This document shows positions 49,469 to 63,089 of a stretch of 64,000 nt of DNA, one piece after another. Below the pieces are notes generated by a model. That model saw only the letters and a program-made list of their open reading frames with translations, made no database searches and was not told where the DNA came from. This DNA comes from Scortum barcoo (lineage: Eukaryota > Chordata > Actinopteri > Centrarchiformes > Terapontidae): assembly GCA_023238725.1 (NCBI GenBank), contig CM041551.1:10839759-10903758 (forward strand), given 5' to 3'. Position numbers and translations under genes: made by a program. The first letter of the stretch is position 1; every line of letters begins with the position of its first letter.

Positions 49469-51058
49469 CACTGCTCAAAAAAATAAAGGGAACACTTAAA
49501 CAACACAATGTAATAACTCCAAGTCAATCACACTTCTGTGAAATCAAACTGTCTGTCCACTTAGGAAGCAACACTGATTGACAATCAATTTCACATGCTG
49601 TTGTGCAAATGGAATAGACAACAGGTGGAAATTATAGGCAATTAGCAAGACACCCCCAATAAAGGAGTGGTTCTCAGGTGCAGGTGGTGACCACAGACCA
49701 CTTCTCAGTTCCTATGCTTTCTGGCTGATGTTTTGGTCACTTTTGAATGCTGGCGGTGCTTTCACTCTAGTGGTAGCATGAGACGGAGTCTACAACCCAC
49801 ACAAGTGAAGTGGCTCAGGTAGTGCAGCTCATCCAGGATGGCACATCAATGCGAGCTGTGGCAAGAAGGTTTGCTGTGTCTGTCAGCGTAGTGTCCAGAG
49901 CATGGAGGCGCTACCAGGAGACAGGCCAGTACATCAGGAGACGTGGAGGAGGCCGTAGGAGGGCAACAACCCAGCAGCAGGACCGACCGCTACCTCCGCC
50001 TTTGTGCAAGGAGGAACAGGAGGAGCACTATGCCAGAGCCCTGCAAAATGACCTCCAGCAGGCCACAAATGTGCATGTGTCTGCTCAAACGGTCAGAAAC
50101 AGAAACAGACTCCATGAGGGTGGTATGAGGGCCCGATGTCCACAGGTGGGGGTTGTGCTTACAGCCCAACAACACTGTGCAGGACGTTTTGGCATTTGCC
50201 AGAGAACACCAAGATTGGCAAATTCGCCACTGGCGCCCTGTGCTCTTCACAGATGAAAGCAGGTTCACACTGAGCACATGTGACAGACGTGACAGAGTCT
50301 GGAGACGCCGTGGAGAACGTTCTGCTGCCTGCAACATCCTCCAGCATGACCGGTTTGGCAGTGGGTCATAGTAATGGTGTGGGGTATTTCTTTGGGTGGT
50401 ATTTCTTTGGGGGGCCGCACATTTCTTTGAAGCCCTTCATGTGTGCTCGCCAGAGGTGGCCTGACTGACTGCCATTAGGTACCTGAGATGAGATCCTCAG
50501 ACCCCTTGTGAGACCATATGCTGGTGCGGCTGGCTCTGGGTTCCTCCTAATGCAAGACAATGCTAGACCTCAGGTGGCTGGAGTGTGTCAGCAGTTCCTG
50601 CAAGACGAAGGCATTGATGCTATGGACTGGCCCAGCCCGTTCCCCAGACCTGAATCCAATTGAGCACATCTGGGACATCAATGTCTCGCTCCATCCACCA
50701 ACGCCACATTGCACCACAGACTGTTCAGGAGTTGGCGGATGCTTTCATCCAGGTCTGGGAGGAGATCCCTCAGGAGACCATCCGCCACCTCATCAGGAGC
50801 TTGCCCAGGTGTTGTAGGGTGGTCATACAGGCACGTGGAGGCCACACACACTACTGAGCCTCATTTTGACTTGTTTTAAGGACATTACATCAAAGTTGGA
50901 TCAGCCTGTAGTGTGTTTTTCCACTTTAACTTTTTTGAGTGTGACTCCAAATCCAGACCTCCATGGGTTTTAAGTATTTAATAAGAATATTTCATTCATT
51001 CAGATCTAGGATGTGTTATTTTATTTTTTTAATGTTCCCTTTATTTTTTTGAGCAGTG
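49469..51058 (+). mobile_element. Tc1-like DNA transposon with intact termini
   Basis: The element is about 1.59 kb and is flanked by TA dinucleotides (49467-49468 and 51059-51060), the Tc1/mariner target duplication. The first 26 bases, from CACTGCTCAAAAAAATAAAG onward, are a perfect inverted match to the last 26. It contains one decayed transposase gene on the plus strand. Intact ends with a broken gene make it non-autonomous, mobile only if a transposase is supplied in trans. Confidence 0.92.
49778..50857 (+). pseudogene. Decayed Tc1-like transposase
   Basis: The likely original ATG is at 49778, but an apparent AAGTG duplication near 49803-49812 throws that frame into a stop. Recognisable parts lie in different frames: a paired-like helix-turn-helix (VVQLIQDGTSMRAVARRFAV, 49810 on), the first catalytic Asp (LFTDESRF, near 50247), the second (LMQDNARP, near 50550) and the Glu region (SPDLNPIEHIWD, near 50643). 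It ends QARGGHTHY with TGA at about 50857. Frame breaks are seen near 49990, 50160 and 50370-50490, including a 15-bp tandem duplication near 50387-50416. No functional protein is expected. Confidence 0.88.
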
Positions 51059-52167
51059 TATGTGGAGCTTACTATATTCTGTGTCTAAACTTGTGGAGAA
51101 CCACCAAAGAAAACACCTTTAGATAATGCTGATACCTTTATGTTGTGTAGGAAAGCATTTTTATCTCCAGGCATCACCCACTCCTTTTTTAAACCTGCAC
51201 AATCACCACATGAGCTGGATGCTGAGATTATCAAAAGAGAGCACAGTGGCATATTTCACTGCTAAAATGTCTTTTAGACATCTTGGATGTCCATGATCTC
51301 TTTTTCTTCGCCTTCTGTCTTTCTCTTCTGTCCCTTTGTGAGACAGAAGACAAATGATGGATGAGAAGAACAACAGAATGTTTGTGTTTGGTCCCATCTG
51401 ACCTTAATCCTGTTACTTTTGAAGAGTAGAAAACGTGGGCTCACACATTCTACTGAACACACACTTGAACACACACGTTGCAGCATTATGAATGCTCCAA
51501 TGTGCTCTGTTGAAGGGCAATATAAATTGCTTCTCTTTCTTTTACTTTTAACAGCTGTGTTCTGGTTATTAACCACAGAAATCCCAGAGCGCTACACTTT
51601 CTAAATATCATCTCAGAGCGAGTTTCACTTTCCATCAGTGTGTTTAGGTCCAGTTGATCTTGCCAAATGCACACAATAATACAGCAGTGTGGAGGCATGA
51701 CTTAGATGGCACATCATTTTCTGAGAGGTCTGACTCAGGGGGAAACACTGCATTTAAGTTTGTTGGTTTGGGACACTGCATTTACAGTTTGTTGGTTTGG
51801 GAGCAGTTCCATATCAGTGCAAATGTTTGTTAGTACAGTGCTGCCATCCAGAAATGGAGCACTCACACCAAACCTCCAGAAGCATAAAGCCTCCGATGAG
51901 GCCTTTCATTTCTCACCTTGAATGCCTCGGTAATAAAACAGAAAAGCACATGGCTAGTTCACTGCACTGACTGGACTGAACACTGATTTCTGAGAGACTT
52001 AAATTTTTTGTCCTTTTGACTTTTTAATCTGCTCTTTGTCAATTCTGAGGCCTGAGCTAAACAATCAGGTTCAACTGGAAACACTGCAGCTTCATTTCTT
52101 CCCAGGCCTCCATGCAACCCATAGTTCACATCTATTGTAATTACTGCATTATTTCTGTTTAAAGGTC

Positions 52168-54630
52168 ATAGACTTAGACTTAGACTTGACTTTATTGATC
52201 CCTTTGAGATGGCTCCCTCAGGGAAATTTAAGTTTAAGTTCCAGCAGCATATATATACAGAAGAAGCACGCAGGTGAAAAATAAACAATAATGTACTTAA
52301 AAAAATACAAAAAATAAGAAATGAACAGAATGAATAAAATAATATAAGTAAATATATAGAGCTGAGCTGAGTATGGCTTGTAGAAATAAGTTATGGCTTT
52401 GTATGGAATAAGTTACGGATTATAAATTAAAGCTATTGCACCATATGATGAGGTTATTATTGCACCAGAGGAAAAAGTGTCCAAAGTGTTTTGTATGTGT
52501 TGTACAGGTAAGTGTACAATGGCTACCACCCCTACTCTCTATGTCCTCCTCCCCCCTTGTGAGGAGTTGTAGAGTGTGATGGCATGATGGACAAAGGAGT
52601 TCTTAAGCCTGTTGGTCCTGCACTTGGGAAGGAGCAGTCTTTCACTGAACAGGCTCCTCTGGTTGCTGATGATGACGGTGTGCAGAGGGTGGCTGGCATT
52701 GTCCATAATATCCAGCAGTTTGTCCAGAGTCCTCGACTCTGCCACCGTCACCAGAGAGTCCAGCTTCGTGCCGACCACAGAGCCGGCCCGCCTGATCAGT
52801 TTATCCAGTCTGGATGTGTCCTTCTTGGATATGCTGCCCCCCCAGCATACCACAGTGTAAAAGAGGACACTGGCAACCACAGACTGGTAAAACATCTGCA
52901 GAAGTTTGCTGCAGATGTTGAAGGACCGCAGTCTCCTTAGGAAGTACACAACCTGCTTTGTGTCTTCCCATCCCACAGGTGGCTGGTAGTGTGCGTTGTC
53001 CAGTCCAGTTTATTGTCCAACCACAGCCCGAGGTATCTGTAGGAATCCACAGCCTCCACCACAGCTCCCTCTAACAGGACAGCCCGACGTACTGTGGTCT
53101 GCCAGTGAGGTAGAGTCAGAGATCCAGTCCATCAGCTTGGGGGTCCACTCCCATCCTGCTCAGTTTGTCCCGAAGCAGAGTGGGCTGGATGGTGTTGAAG
53201 GCACTGGAGAAGTCCAAGAAAAGAATCCTCACTGTGCCGCTTCCCTTATCCAGATGGGAGTGGGCTCGATGGAGCAGGTAGAGGATGGCATCCTCCACAC
53301 CAACACCTGGTTGGTAGGCGAACTGAAGGCGATCTGCAGGCGATCCTGGGCGTGCTGCACCTGGGGTCTGAGGAGGCTGAGGAGGAAGAGCCGCTCCAAC
53401 GTCTTCATCAGATGTGAAGTGAGTGCCACTGGTCGGAAGTCATTCAGCTCGCTGGGCCGGTTCTTCTTCGGAACTGGAACGATGCGGGATGTCTTCCAGA
53501 GGGTGGGCACTCTCTCCCAATCTGCAGGCTAAGGTTGAAGATCCGTCACATTGTAGTGGTTCCCCCAGTTCTGCCGCGCAGGTCTTCAGTAGTCTTGGAC
53601 ACACTTTATCTGGGCCTGCGGCTTTCCTGGGTCGGAGCTTCCTCAGCTGTCCTCTGACCTGGTCTGTGGTGATGAGTGGCGATTGTGTTGATGTGGGGGA
53701 GGATGGGGGTGGTGTGTGTGGATGGTGTCTGGAGGGAGATGTGTGGAGGGGAGAGGGTGGGGTGGCTGTGGTGAGGGCGGGGGTGGGGGGCCAAGGGCTG
53801 GTTGAACCTGTTGAAGAAGTCATTCAGTTCGTTTGCCCTCTCCATTGTCCCCCCTACGGCTCTGGTCTTTGTGTTGAGACCTGTGATGGTCCTCACACCT
53901 TCCCAGACCTCCCTCATGTTGTTTTCCCTCAGCTTCTGCTCCACCTTTCTCCTGTAGCTGTCCTTGGCTTCCTTCACACAGTGTTTCACCTCCTTGCTGT
54001 GCTGCTTTCATGGCCTCCCTGTCTCTGCTCCTGAAGGCAGCCTTCTTCTTGTTGAGGACAGTCTTGACTTCCCAGTGTTACCCATGGCTTGTTATTAGGG
54101 TAGCAGCGGACTGTCTTGACAGGGGAGACCACGTCTGCGCAGAAGTTCAGGTAATCAATCCGTCAGACAGTGTGTCATCCCCTCTATGTCCTCACCATGC
54201 GCAGGTTCAACAGCACATCCCAGACTGTGGTGTTAAAGCAGTCTCTCAAGGCACTTTCCTTCTCAGGGGACCATCTCCTGACTGATCGGTGTTGTCACCG
54301 GTTGCTTTTGGACCAGGGGGGTATACAGTGGCTGTAGGTGGACCAGGTGGAACAGGTTGTGATCAGACTTCCCCAGTGTGGGGGAGGGGAGTCGATCTGT
54401 ATGCGCATCCCGTACATTAACATACAGGAGATCAATTGTCCTGTTGTTTCTGGTCGGACAGTCTACAACCTGATTAAAAACAGCCAAAGTGCTGTGTCTG
54501 CAGCCTTGCTGTGACAGAGTGGATTTTCTCACAGGCAATGGCTGCGTCCGCTCTCGGAGGGATGTAAACACAGACGGTGATCACGTGACGACTGAACTCC
54601 CTCGGCAGATAATATGGCCGCATAATGTGT
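52168..54630 (-). mobile_element. CR1/L2/Rex1-type non-LTR retrotransposon, 5'-truncated and defective
   Basis: The minus strand carries, from high to low coordinates, the end of an endonuclease domain (YIPPRADAA, then LGKSDHN, near 54570-54390), a linker with EVWEGVRTITG, the RT start (LNDFRPVALTSHLMKTLERL, near 53440), FLDFSSAFNTIQPTLL (near 53200) and the RT C-terminus (MFYQSVVASVLFYTVVCWGG, near 52870). The 3' UTR runs to about 52168 and ends in hexamer-like AGTCTA repeats. The 5' end is lost inside the endonuclease domain. Clade assignment among CR1, L2 and Rex1 rests on recall. Confidence 0.85.
52539..54571 (-). pseudogene. Broken LINE ORF2 (endonuclease and reverse transcriptase)
   Basis: The ORF is split into at least four frame segments (54571-54263, 53989-53606, 53510-53116 and 52976-52539). 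Between PQYVGL (near 53085) and the segment corresponding to the post-catalytic region (near 53070), the FADD catalytic box expected for this family is absent, pointing to an internal deletion of a few hundred bases. The element cannot encode a working reverse transcriptase. Confidence 0.8.
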
Positions 54631-55118
54631 CATGTGACACAAGCCCCTTACACAGCCTCCCCACCACCCACTCACCTTCTCCATCAGGATCTACAGCTTG
54701 TAGTGTCCCATGCTTCTTTCTGGCAGATAAGAGTGGAAAGCAGACAAGGCTCAGCCCAGCTCATTTTCTCACACAAAGAAAGGCTATAAAATTGGAAGAT
54801 CTGTTCAGAGAGTCACAAATATATGAAGGATGAGACAATTAAGACTACTGTCCTGCTGGCTCTGCTGAATAAGGTGTGTCTTGTGTCCAGCTTGTACGTT
54901 TTTTCTTGCTTCCAACTCTTTCTGTCTCTCTCTCTCTCTCTACTTTGCCTGCTTAAATAGTTGCAAAAGAATATTTTTAAGGAATAACTGAACTCTAGAC
55001 TGAGAGTAGCAGTGCCAGTTGTCCCTCCAACTACGCCTGCCGTAACTGAGTATGGTCGGGTGTGGTGAGAAGTGTGCTTATGCCCATTAGTGATGTAATA
55101 ATGTACTGGTACACTCAG

Positions 55119-55160
55119 CAGTGATGTGCAATGTACTCAGCAGTACATTGCACATCACTG
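55119..55160. repeat. Perfect 19-bp hairpin with 4-base loop
   Basis: The left arm CAGTGATGTGCAATGTACT (55119-55137) and its exact complement (55142-55160) are separated by CAGC. It could be a small inverted duplication, a hairpin arising by template switching, or an RNA hairpin. The tight loop argues against a typical microRNA precursor. Confidence 0.8.
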
Positions 55161-58100
55161 TAGAAAGACAAGAACTTAAACCACCAGAGGTCAGCAAAAA
55201 CATGATTCATCTTTGTGGATGTTAAGTTGTGCTTCAAGGCATATCCACAGTATATTATCACTATGAAGAGTGTGGACTTTTATACAGTACTATAAGTAAA
55301 ATGACCTCAGTATGTGTAACTAAATAAAAGTATTGAAGTAAAGTGACCATTCATGTCTGGAGAGGTTGTAACCTGTATGAAGTAGCAAGGACCCTCCTGG
55401 ACCCTCCTGGACACTGGGAAAGCATGATACCATAGCTGTCTGTGAACACAACACCAAAGACCATCTTCGAACCTAGACAGGGTGTTCACCCCTCCATCCC
55501 ACCTCCATAAATGGCCACAGTTAAGTCTGGGTCAGTTCCATTGGCTGATGAAGACTGTGACAACCTTGAGTTTAGATCATTTTGTCGCGCTTGATCTGAT
55601 CGGTTTAAACTTTAAATCGCTGTTGCAGCATTTGTTATGTCACCTGCTGTCAGCCTGTGACATCACTTACTGCGCTGAGGCCAAAGTGCAGCACGCTTCC
55701 AACCTTTCAGCCGCTGTAGGAATGGCATTATTCGGCCACATGTGATTCAATCTAGATCGATTTCTACACAGCAGCGGCTGCTCCTTACTGTGCGGAGTTC
55801 ACTAACTTTAATCCTCAGTTAGCGCTCACTGCCTTTTGGAGGCGGAGGATGTGCAAAATGAGAGGCAAGTGTGATGTTTGTCAGCACGTCACCATTTCAT
55901 TACGAATGAGAACGTGATGATGTTAACCTGACAGCTCAAAGATGCATGTTCTCTTGAGGCATCACTTCTAATCTCCAGTGATCTATTAGCGGCCATAAAT
56001 AAATACCCGTCAACTTCTGCGGTCGAAATCAGAATCAGCAGGCTTCAGTCCAGGCCAAACCACCATGTAGTTTGGCTCCTACACTCCACCCCCCAGAGTT
56101 TGGCCAGTAAGTACAACAGGTTCCTGCACAGTGCATACCAACCCCCAGTTAGATTAACTTGACAATGTTATAGAAGCTCTCAGATGAACCAATAAAGAGA
56201 CTCAGAGCATTCATCTCTTTATCCAAAGAAGTTCAATATAAAAAAGCAACACCCTAACATGCACAATCTCCCTCAAAGCACCTTACAGGAAGAATTTCAC
56301 TGCAAAATCATTACTATCACTTCCCTTGCCCTCACAGGGCCATAGTTAGCACTTTATTTCCCTGGCTGCAGCCCCGAGGTTGAGAACTCCAAGCAGTGGA
56401 AAAAATGTCTCTCTCCACTTGGCTGGTGTTAATGGGTTCAGGCTACTCAGAGAAAACAGACCTCTCTAATCCTCCATGGATACAGTCGTGTCAATAAAAC
56501 CTTCTGCCATTTAATGCCTCTCTTTGTAGCAGTGAAATACTGCTGAGATACACAGCCAAACGAGGAACTTTAAAAGGCCATTTCACTTTCAGTTGAGGCA
56601 GCATTTCTATCTTCTATCTTATTTTTTTTATTTTATCTTACAAGTCAACAGAATTGAAATTAGCACCAGGCAAACAAACACAGAAGGGCCATGTATGGAT
56701 CTCTTTGTTTTGTGCTTGAGGGGATATTACCATGCAATTTTCCTCATCTCTTTCCCACAGATGCATCAACATCGAAAGCCCCGTGCTGTAATTAGAGAAC
56801 TGTTTCAGGGATGGTGAGCATAGCATTGACCCTTGGCATCACATAAACCACGTTCACGGCATTTGCCATTTCTTCCATTTATGACTTTGCCACCATAACA
56901 CTGGGGAGGCCATTACGCCCAGAGAGACGCAGTTATGATTTTGTTATTTCTATTGATTTATATTGCATTTGTTCTTGGACGATATTCAGTCACACAGAGA
57001 CTTATTGTGTTATGTTTATTCATTTGTTCTTTCCACAACAGTATGTCATTTTGGGCACGTCTGCAGGAACTGCAGACAGGTCCAGAAGAGAAATGTTGCA
57101 CAGAGAGGAAGGAGAGGAAAAAGGCAGGTTTCCTGGGTGGCGGTCAGGTGGCGGCGCAACTTGTTTTACAGCCTTCTCTCTTTCCATTTCCTTTGCAAAC
57201 TTTGTTTCCTCATCAAAATACTGTACTGCACACCGCCTGCTCTCCCAGCATGATCTACACATCTCAGGCATCCATAAAGCAGGCAGACCTTTAATCTTTA
57301 CGGGTGATGTTGTATTGGAATATCTCTCTGGCTCTGCACCAAGGCCACCAAACTTAATCAATGTTAATGATATACAGGTAAATACGAGCTCCCTCCGTTG
57401 CTTTTGAATGCTGTGAGGCTCGGTGGATTGTTCGTTTTGAAACAAGTGTTTCTCATTATGTCGAGTATTGTGCTTGGCAGGCAGGCCACAGAAACCCTGC
57501 CAATGCAAAATCTGCTTTCCAGTGCCTGCTTAGAATACCATATATAGTTTCACCTGTTATTCTGCTCAATTCTCCAAGATAATCCACACAGTCAGCATGT
57601 TCTCATGTCTTTGTTAAGTTTTTAAAAGTATGTTATGGCTGATATCCCGTGAAAAATAAATGTGTTTCATGCATATACAGTTAATTTCATTTGTTCTTCT
57701 TGTTATTCCTCTTAAAGTTCAGATTCAGAGCATACTCCTCTGAGTTTCTTGGTTTGTCCCCACTGACCTCTGCAATTTGTTGGTAGTATCGTAAGTATGA
57801 CTGCACTTTGGAGTAAAAATAAACTATGTATGGAACATCAGACAGAAATGCTGATCAGACCCTAATTAACACTAATTATTTAAATTACTGTAGCAACAAA
57901 AGGAGTCTAGTAATCATACGTTAAAAAGGAAAAAGAATCTTTTATTATGCACAATTGCAGCAGCAGAGCCTGCATTCACTGTTAATGATTCTTAAAAAAT
58001 CACACTATGAGCCTGAAATTGGGCTTGAAATGTGTTCAGCTTCAATATCAAATGCTCTGTTCCCTCGTTTCTGGCAGCCATTTTGAAAATAGCATGTTGG

Positions 58101-58309
58101 TTTGTAACAGAGACGTGGAATTTGTGACACACTGATGAGAGTATTACAGCTTTGACCCATCTCTACAAATTGAGTGTCTCTTTGAAGACGTGTGGGCATT
58201 TAAACAGCGATACACCGCCAGTTGAGGTTGCAGACTGAAACGTGACCCACAATCTCAAAGGTATCTGCTCACTCAGGCAACAAGCGCAGCAAGAATCAGA
58301 TGCCATCAT

Positions 58310-58380
58310 ACACACACACACACACACACTCACTCACACACACAGTCACACACACACACACTCACACACACACACACACA
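58310..58380 (+). repeat. (CA)n microsatellite
   Basis: CA run of about 70 bp with several CACT interruptions. Confidence 0.95.
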
Positions 58381-61300
58381 ATGCACCACCCACCTCAGTG
58401 TGGATTTGTTTTCACATTGTCACAGAAAATTCCCCTCAGGAAAACATTTTTGCAACTAACAATAGTCAGACTGTGTTGTTGTGTTCAGGCATTGGCTTTT
58501 AAAGGTCATAGAGGACAGGCTGTTTGCTTGAGCACTAAAAGTATGACTCAGCTGATTTTGATCAATTCAGTTCCTGAAATGAGTTTTCTTTGCTGCCTTG
58601 ATCTTTTATTTCTGTATTAGTACAATGTTTTCATTGATATGTTATGACCAATGGAAACTGTATTGATAAAAAAAAAATTATGTTCCAATAGAGAGCTGCA
58701 TCTAAAAGATAAACATAACTTATTCTAACAAGGATGAATGCATCAGTGTAAAAGACAATAACATTTAAAAACAAAATAATATCTAATAAAAGCAATACAG
58801 AAAAAACAGATTAAAGAACAGAACAGAAATTCAGCAAAAGTGTTGATTTTCTTAAAGCAGCTTTATGGAACTTTTCATTGTATGATTTTGGCGGCCCCTG
58901 TGGACAAAGGTGCAGCTTCACCTTACATTATTCTGCAAGGAGAATACTTCATCGGGAGGAAAGCGAGCAGCAGCTCCAGAGATGAACCCTCAGTTAGTGG
59001 CTGAAGCAACTCAAATTCAACCAGCGCAAACCCCAGTGAGTGCGTGCATGCATGCTCAAGCCATGTCCGCTGATGTTACGATTGGCTTCAGCTCACTGAT
59101 CAGTGATTGGGGAGAATTTCCTCTTGTGCAGGACCAAAGTGGGCAACAGACAAATCAGTCATTTTATTTTGTTTGTGTCCATCTTGCATATTCAGCGATG
59201 GTGTATCAGATTGGCCGCACTGCATATAAACAAGTATACCACTTACAATTAACCCAGCCCAGATTTCATGTTTTCCTCCGGCAAAAGCAGGCACTTTCTA
59301 AGAAATGAAAACCAAAACTGAATTGTCAGCAGTAATTTCACTGGCACTGATTGTCTGGCATCTTTCAAACCACAGTGAGTGCTATTTTGGTATTGAAGTT
59401 CTGAACATGATAATGTTATCATGTGATCATGTAAGATTTTGAATTTTGAATATGCCTGAAATCTGGCCATGTTCTCATTTAGATCATCCCTATTTCATTA
59501 TATCATGGTATTCTGTATGTGTTGCTCAGAGTCTGAGACTATAGAGCCATAGAACTATAAAGCAACAATCCTTAAGAAAGACCATTCACTGAGAGTTCAG
59601 TGTCCTGGATATCTCATAGGAAGTTAGACTGTATTGCTTATGTTTCCTCTGTCTGCCGACAATCAAAGAAATTACCTGGGAAAACTATTCCAGCTTCGTG
59701 CTTTATGTCTCTGCGTTACCAATAAGCCTGAGCCAAAGAAAAGGACCAGCTATACAGTTTCTACTATACTTGATATCTCTGTAAAGCCACTACAAAACCA
59801 TTAAATATCTCTTCCTCCTGCCCTTCCTGTTAGATACGCTTTGAGTGTTCCTAGTTGCAAGCCAAGCTTGTAATAGCTGCACTAACTGGATTGGACAAAG
59901 TGCACCCATAAATTTGACCTGAATATGTGAGAAACTCAGGAAGCTGTGCAGACATTTTCAGGGGGTGTTATTGGTAACTCAGTGTGTGGACACTGTGGAC
60001 AGTGTATATCCCTTCATGCATCTTCCAGTACACTGGAGATGCCAGTAGTTTCTTTTCACCTGACAGCAAGGTACTTCAGGAACATGCCTGAAGCTACACT
60101 GCTACCTCTCTACACCGGGGCCTCAACCAAGCACTAGTGACAAGGCAAGAAAAGGAAGCCACACCGGATTCTCATAAAGTGCAGATGTGGACTGATTGAA
60201 CCCAGGTATCTGCTGTGGTAGCCACCTTTGTCTTCCTTGAGCTGCACCAATCAGGTACCCCTGATTGTGAGAGTGCTACCTTAACTGACTTTAATGAGTG
60301 ATTTTTTTGGAGTTATGATTACTGATATTTTGAGACTTATCTTGTTGACTGTCTTTGATGGAGGTTTTATATGAATTTGATTATTTCTCATTGTGGAAGC
60401 TTTTTAAAGGTACCGAGCTGTGTAACCAAAGTAATGTAACTTGTAAGGTAACAAATTTCTTTTGCCACAAAGATATTAATAAAGTGGTGTAACTGCCTTT
60501 TCAATTTCACCAGTTTACCTTTGTTAGTTTACGCTCAATGTCAGTGTCTTTGGATGCTCTCCCCTCCTGTTAGCCGATGACAGGTGTTATGTAACACTTT
60601 TGATTCGCTGTGTAGAAATTCAGGCCTTACTGCCTCAGGGGCTCATGGGAGAGGAAGTGTTTTCAAAGCGAGAGGTGAGCTCACTATTTACATTAGGATG
60701 TCTGTTTAAATGGCCTCAGCTGCGTCCCGCTTCCTCCCAGGGTTTGTTCACTGCGACAGTCACACATCAGGTGGAGCGACCTTCCCTGACCTCTGGGACC
60801 AGACAGACGATACATTAGAGCAACAGCGGCATTTATCTGTCAAGATGACGCATAGTTGTAAGGTTACACGCGCTGACCTCCTCACTCATGGTTAGTATTC
60901 TTCTTATGTAATATTCAACTTATTAACTCACTTTTAACAATGAAAATGAAATTGAACAGCGGCTCCTTAAATGACCAAAATTTAACACCACCTGTCACAT
61001 CTGTACACTTTCCATGCAGACACATTCAAAAGTAGAAAAAATAATAACCTCGGATCCCCGCTGAGATCACTGTGGTTAATTTGCATGATAGTGGCAAGCC
61101 CATCGTACACAGAAAATTCATTAACACATTAAAAAGCCGATGGTGTGTTTGACTTGGCCACATCTGGCCAATTGAGCAGAGATTTATAATGTGGCAGGTT
61201 CGCTCCAAACGGCGTTGGGTATCATTTCTCCCGCACAGCAGTGTTTATGTAGGCCAAGTTTAAATATTTGAGGAGCACATGTGGGGATGAATGGTGGCAC

Positions 61301-63089
61301 AGGATTTCATCATAAAGCTGTGAAGGGCAAGCCGGCAGGGGGTCATTTTAACAGTAGTGTCAACATCATGAGATCCCCACCTCTGTCGACTCAGCAAACA
61401 GCATATATCGCCGGCGCTCTGAAAGGCGGTGACGGCTGCTTTCTGGAAGGGCCGGCTGGTTTTCTCAGAAGGCCTTTGATGCTGCCAACAGGCTCTGGAC
61501 ATCTTCCCTTGCTGATCTGGAAGCAGCGTGTCCAAAGTAACCATGAGGGGAACTGAGCGAGATATAGGAGAGCGGGCCCGGGGACTGATGCAGTGAAAAG
61601 GCTCTTTAGACAATGGTGACAAAGTGCTGTTGACATTGCACAAAGAGCAAAACAGCTGCTGCTCCATTCACCGAGGTAGCTCCGCTTGCCATGCCATTCC
61701 TGTGTCTAAAGTGTCATTACGTAACACCACTGTAGACACAGGAACAAATGAAGCTCATTATCTTCTCCGACATCTTTTCCATTCGTCTTGACCAGTCAGT
61801 GCACACGGAAGAATTGTCTGCTATTGGTTTCACAGATGTGATGGAGAATTTCAGATGATGCGTCTTGTCCCTCTCTCCTGATTGCTCCATTGTTCCTCTG
61901 GTTTATATCACAGTTTCCCTCCTGCCCAAGACATCCCGCTACGGTGTCCCATCTTTTCTCCAGTTCTACCCATGCAGCTCGCGGCGTCTGATTGCAAGAA
62001 GCGCCTTGTGGAAGTTTCCATGCTCCCACTCAATCGGCCGCCAGGGCGAGAGCCACATCAAGCGGGCTTAGCTGTCAGCTACTGCTGCGTGGGTTTCTGT
62101 TTACCCAGCCTGCCTGTCTGTGGGCATCCAACGCAGCTCACACATCGTCACGCCACTGTCCACCTGCCTCCCTCGCCCAACAGAAATTCAACCCAGAGAG
62201 AAATCCTCATCCTGAAATTCTCACTCTCACTAAATAGAAAGAAATGAGCTTCCTCCAGATTTTTTAGATGTCAAAATCGGGTGACATATTTACTCCTGCT
62301 TCCATATTGTATATTTGTATTTTTCTTTTTCTTCTCAAAGACACATGATTTTATTTTACTTTAGTGTTGGTTTGACTCCTCCCCTTTCACTTGCATCACC
62401 ATGCATATTTCCATCCTTCACTCCCAGCCATTCGTGCCACGCTCCACCGCAAGCCTCCATCTTCCTCTAACCTCTCCACTCTGTTTGTCTCTCTGTGGGC
62501 ATGCATGTCTGCTGGGGGTTTCCATGCAACTCTGCCTTTCCCAAAACAGACACCTGCTCCCCACCTCGCCTGTCCCCTCTGACGTTGACGCTCCCCACCG
62601 GGAAAAGCAAAAGAGAAGCACTGTGTTCAGTGTGAAAGGGAGTTAAAGGAAGACAGGGGGATAGAGAAATAGAGGGAGTCTGTGACGCCTTGAGACACAG
62701 TCGATTTTGTTTATTTGAGTGGCAGCGAAGAAACTGCGCACAACTCTCTGTTAGTGGTCTGACCCGCCGCCAGTCGCCATCTCTAATGTACACCAGGGGG
62801 GTTTAAAGGCGCTCTAAATGGGAATACAAATAATCCAGCAGTTGGAATGCGTGTCATAGTACAACAGAGACCTTGGTACAGGGGTGACTCGAGTCTAACG
62901 CCACATCATCAAGGACGTCAGCCACTCAACAGCTCCTCATCATTCATGCGGTAGCAAGCTTTGGCCTGCTGGGCAAACCGTATGCGGGTGCAGATCTGCA
63001 ACTTTCCGGAGTCTGTTGCTGGTACCTGGAAGCTGCCAACACAACCTCAGCCCTTCACCTGATGCAGCCCCCTATCATAACACCATTAA

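Noticed and set aside
52584..54034. Long plus-strand open frames (118-203 codons)
   Set aside because: They are antisense shadows of the LINE reverse transcriptase on the minus strand.
57012..57508. Overlapping open frames of 119-162 codons on both strands
   Set aside because: Open frames in several registers at once indicate low stop density by chance. No motif was recognised.
58242..58620. Open frames of 86-106 codons with His/Thr repeats
   Set aside because: They are translations of the CA microsatellite.
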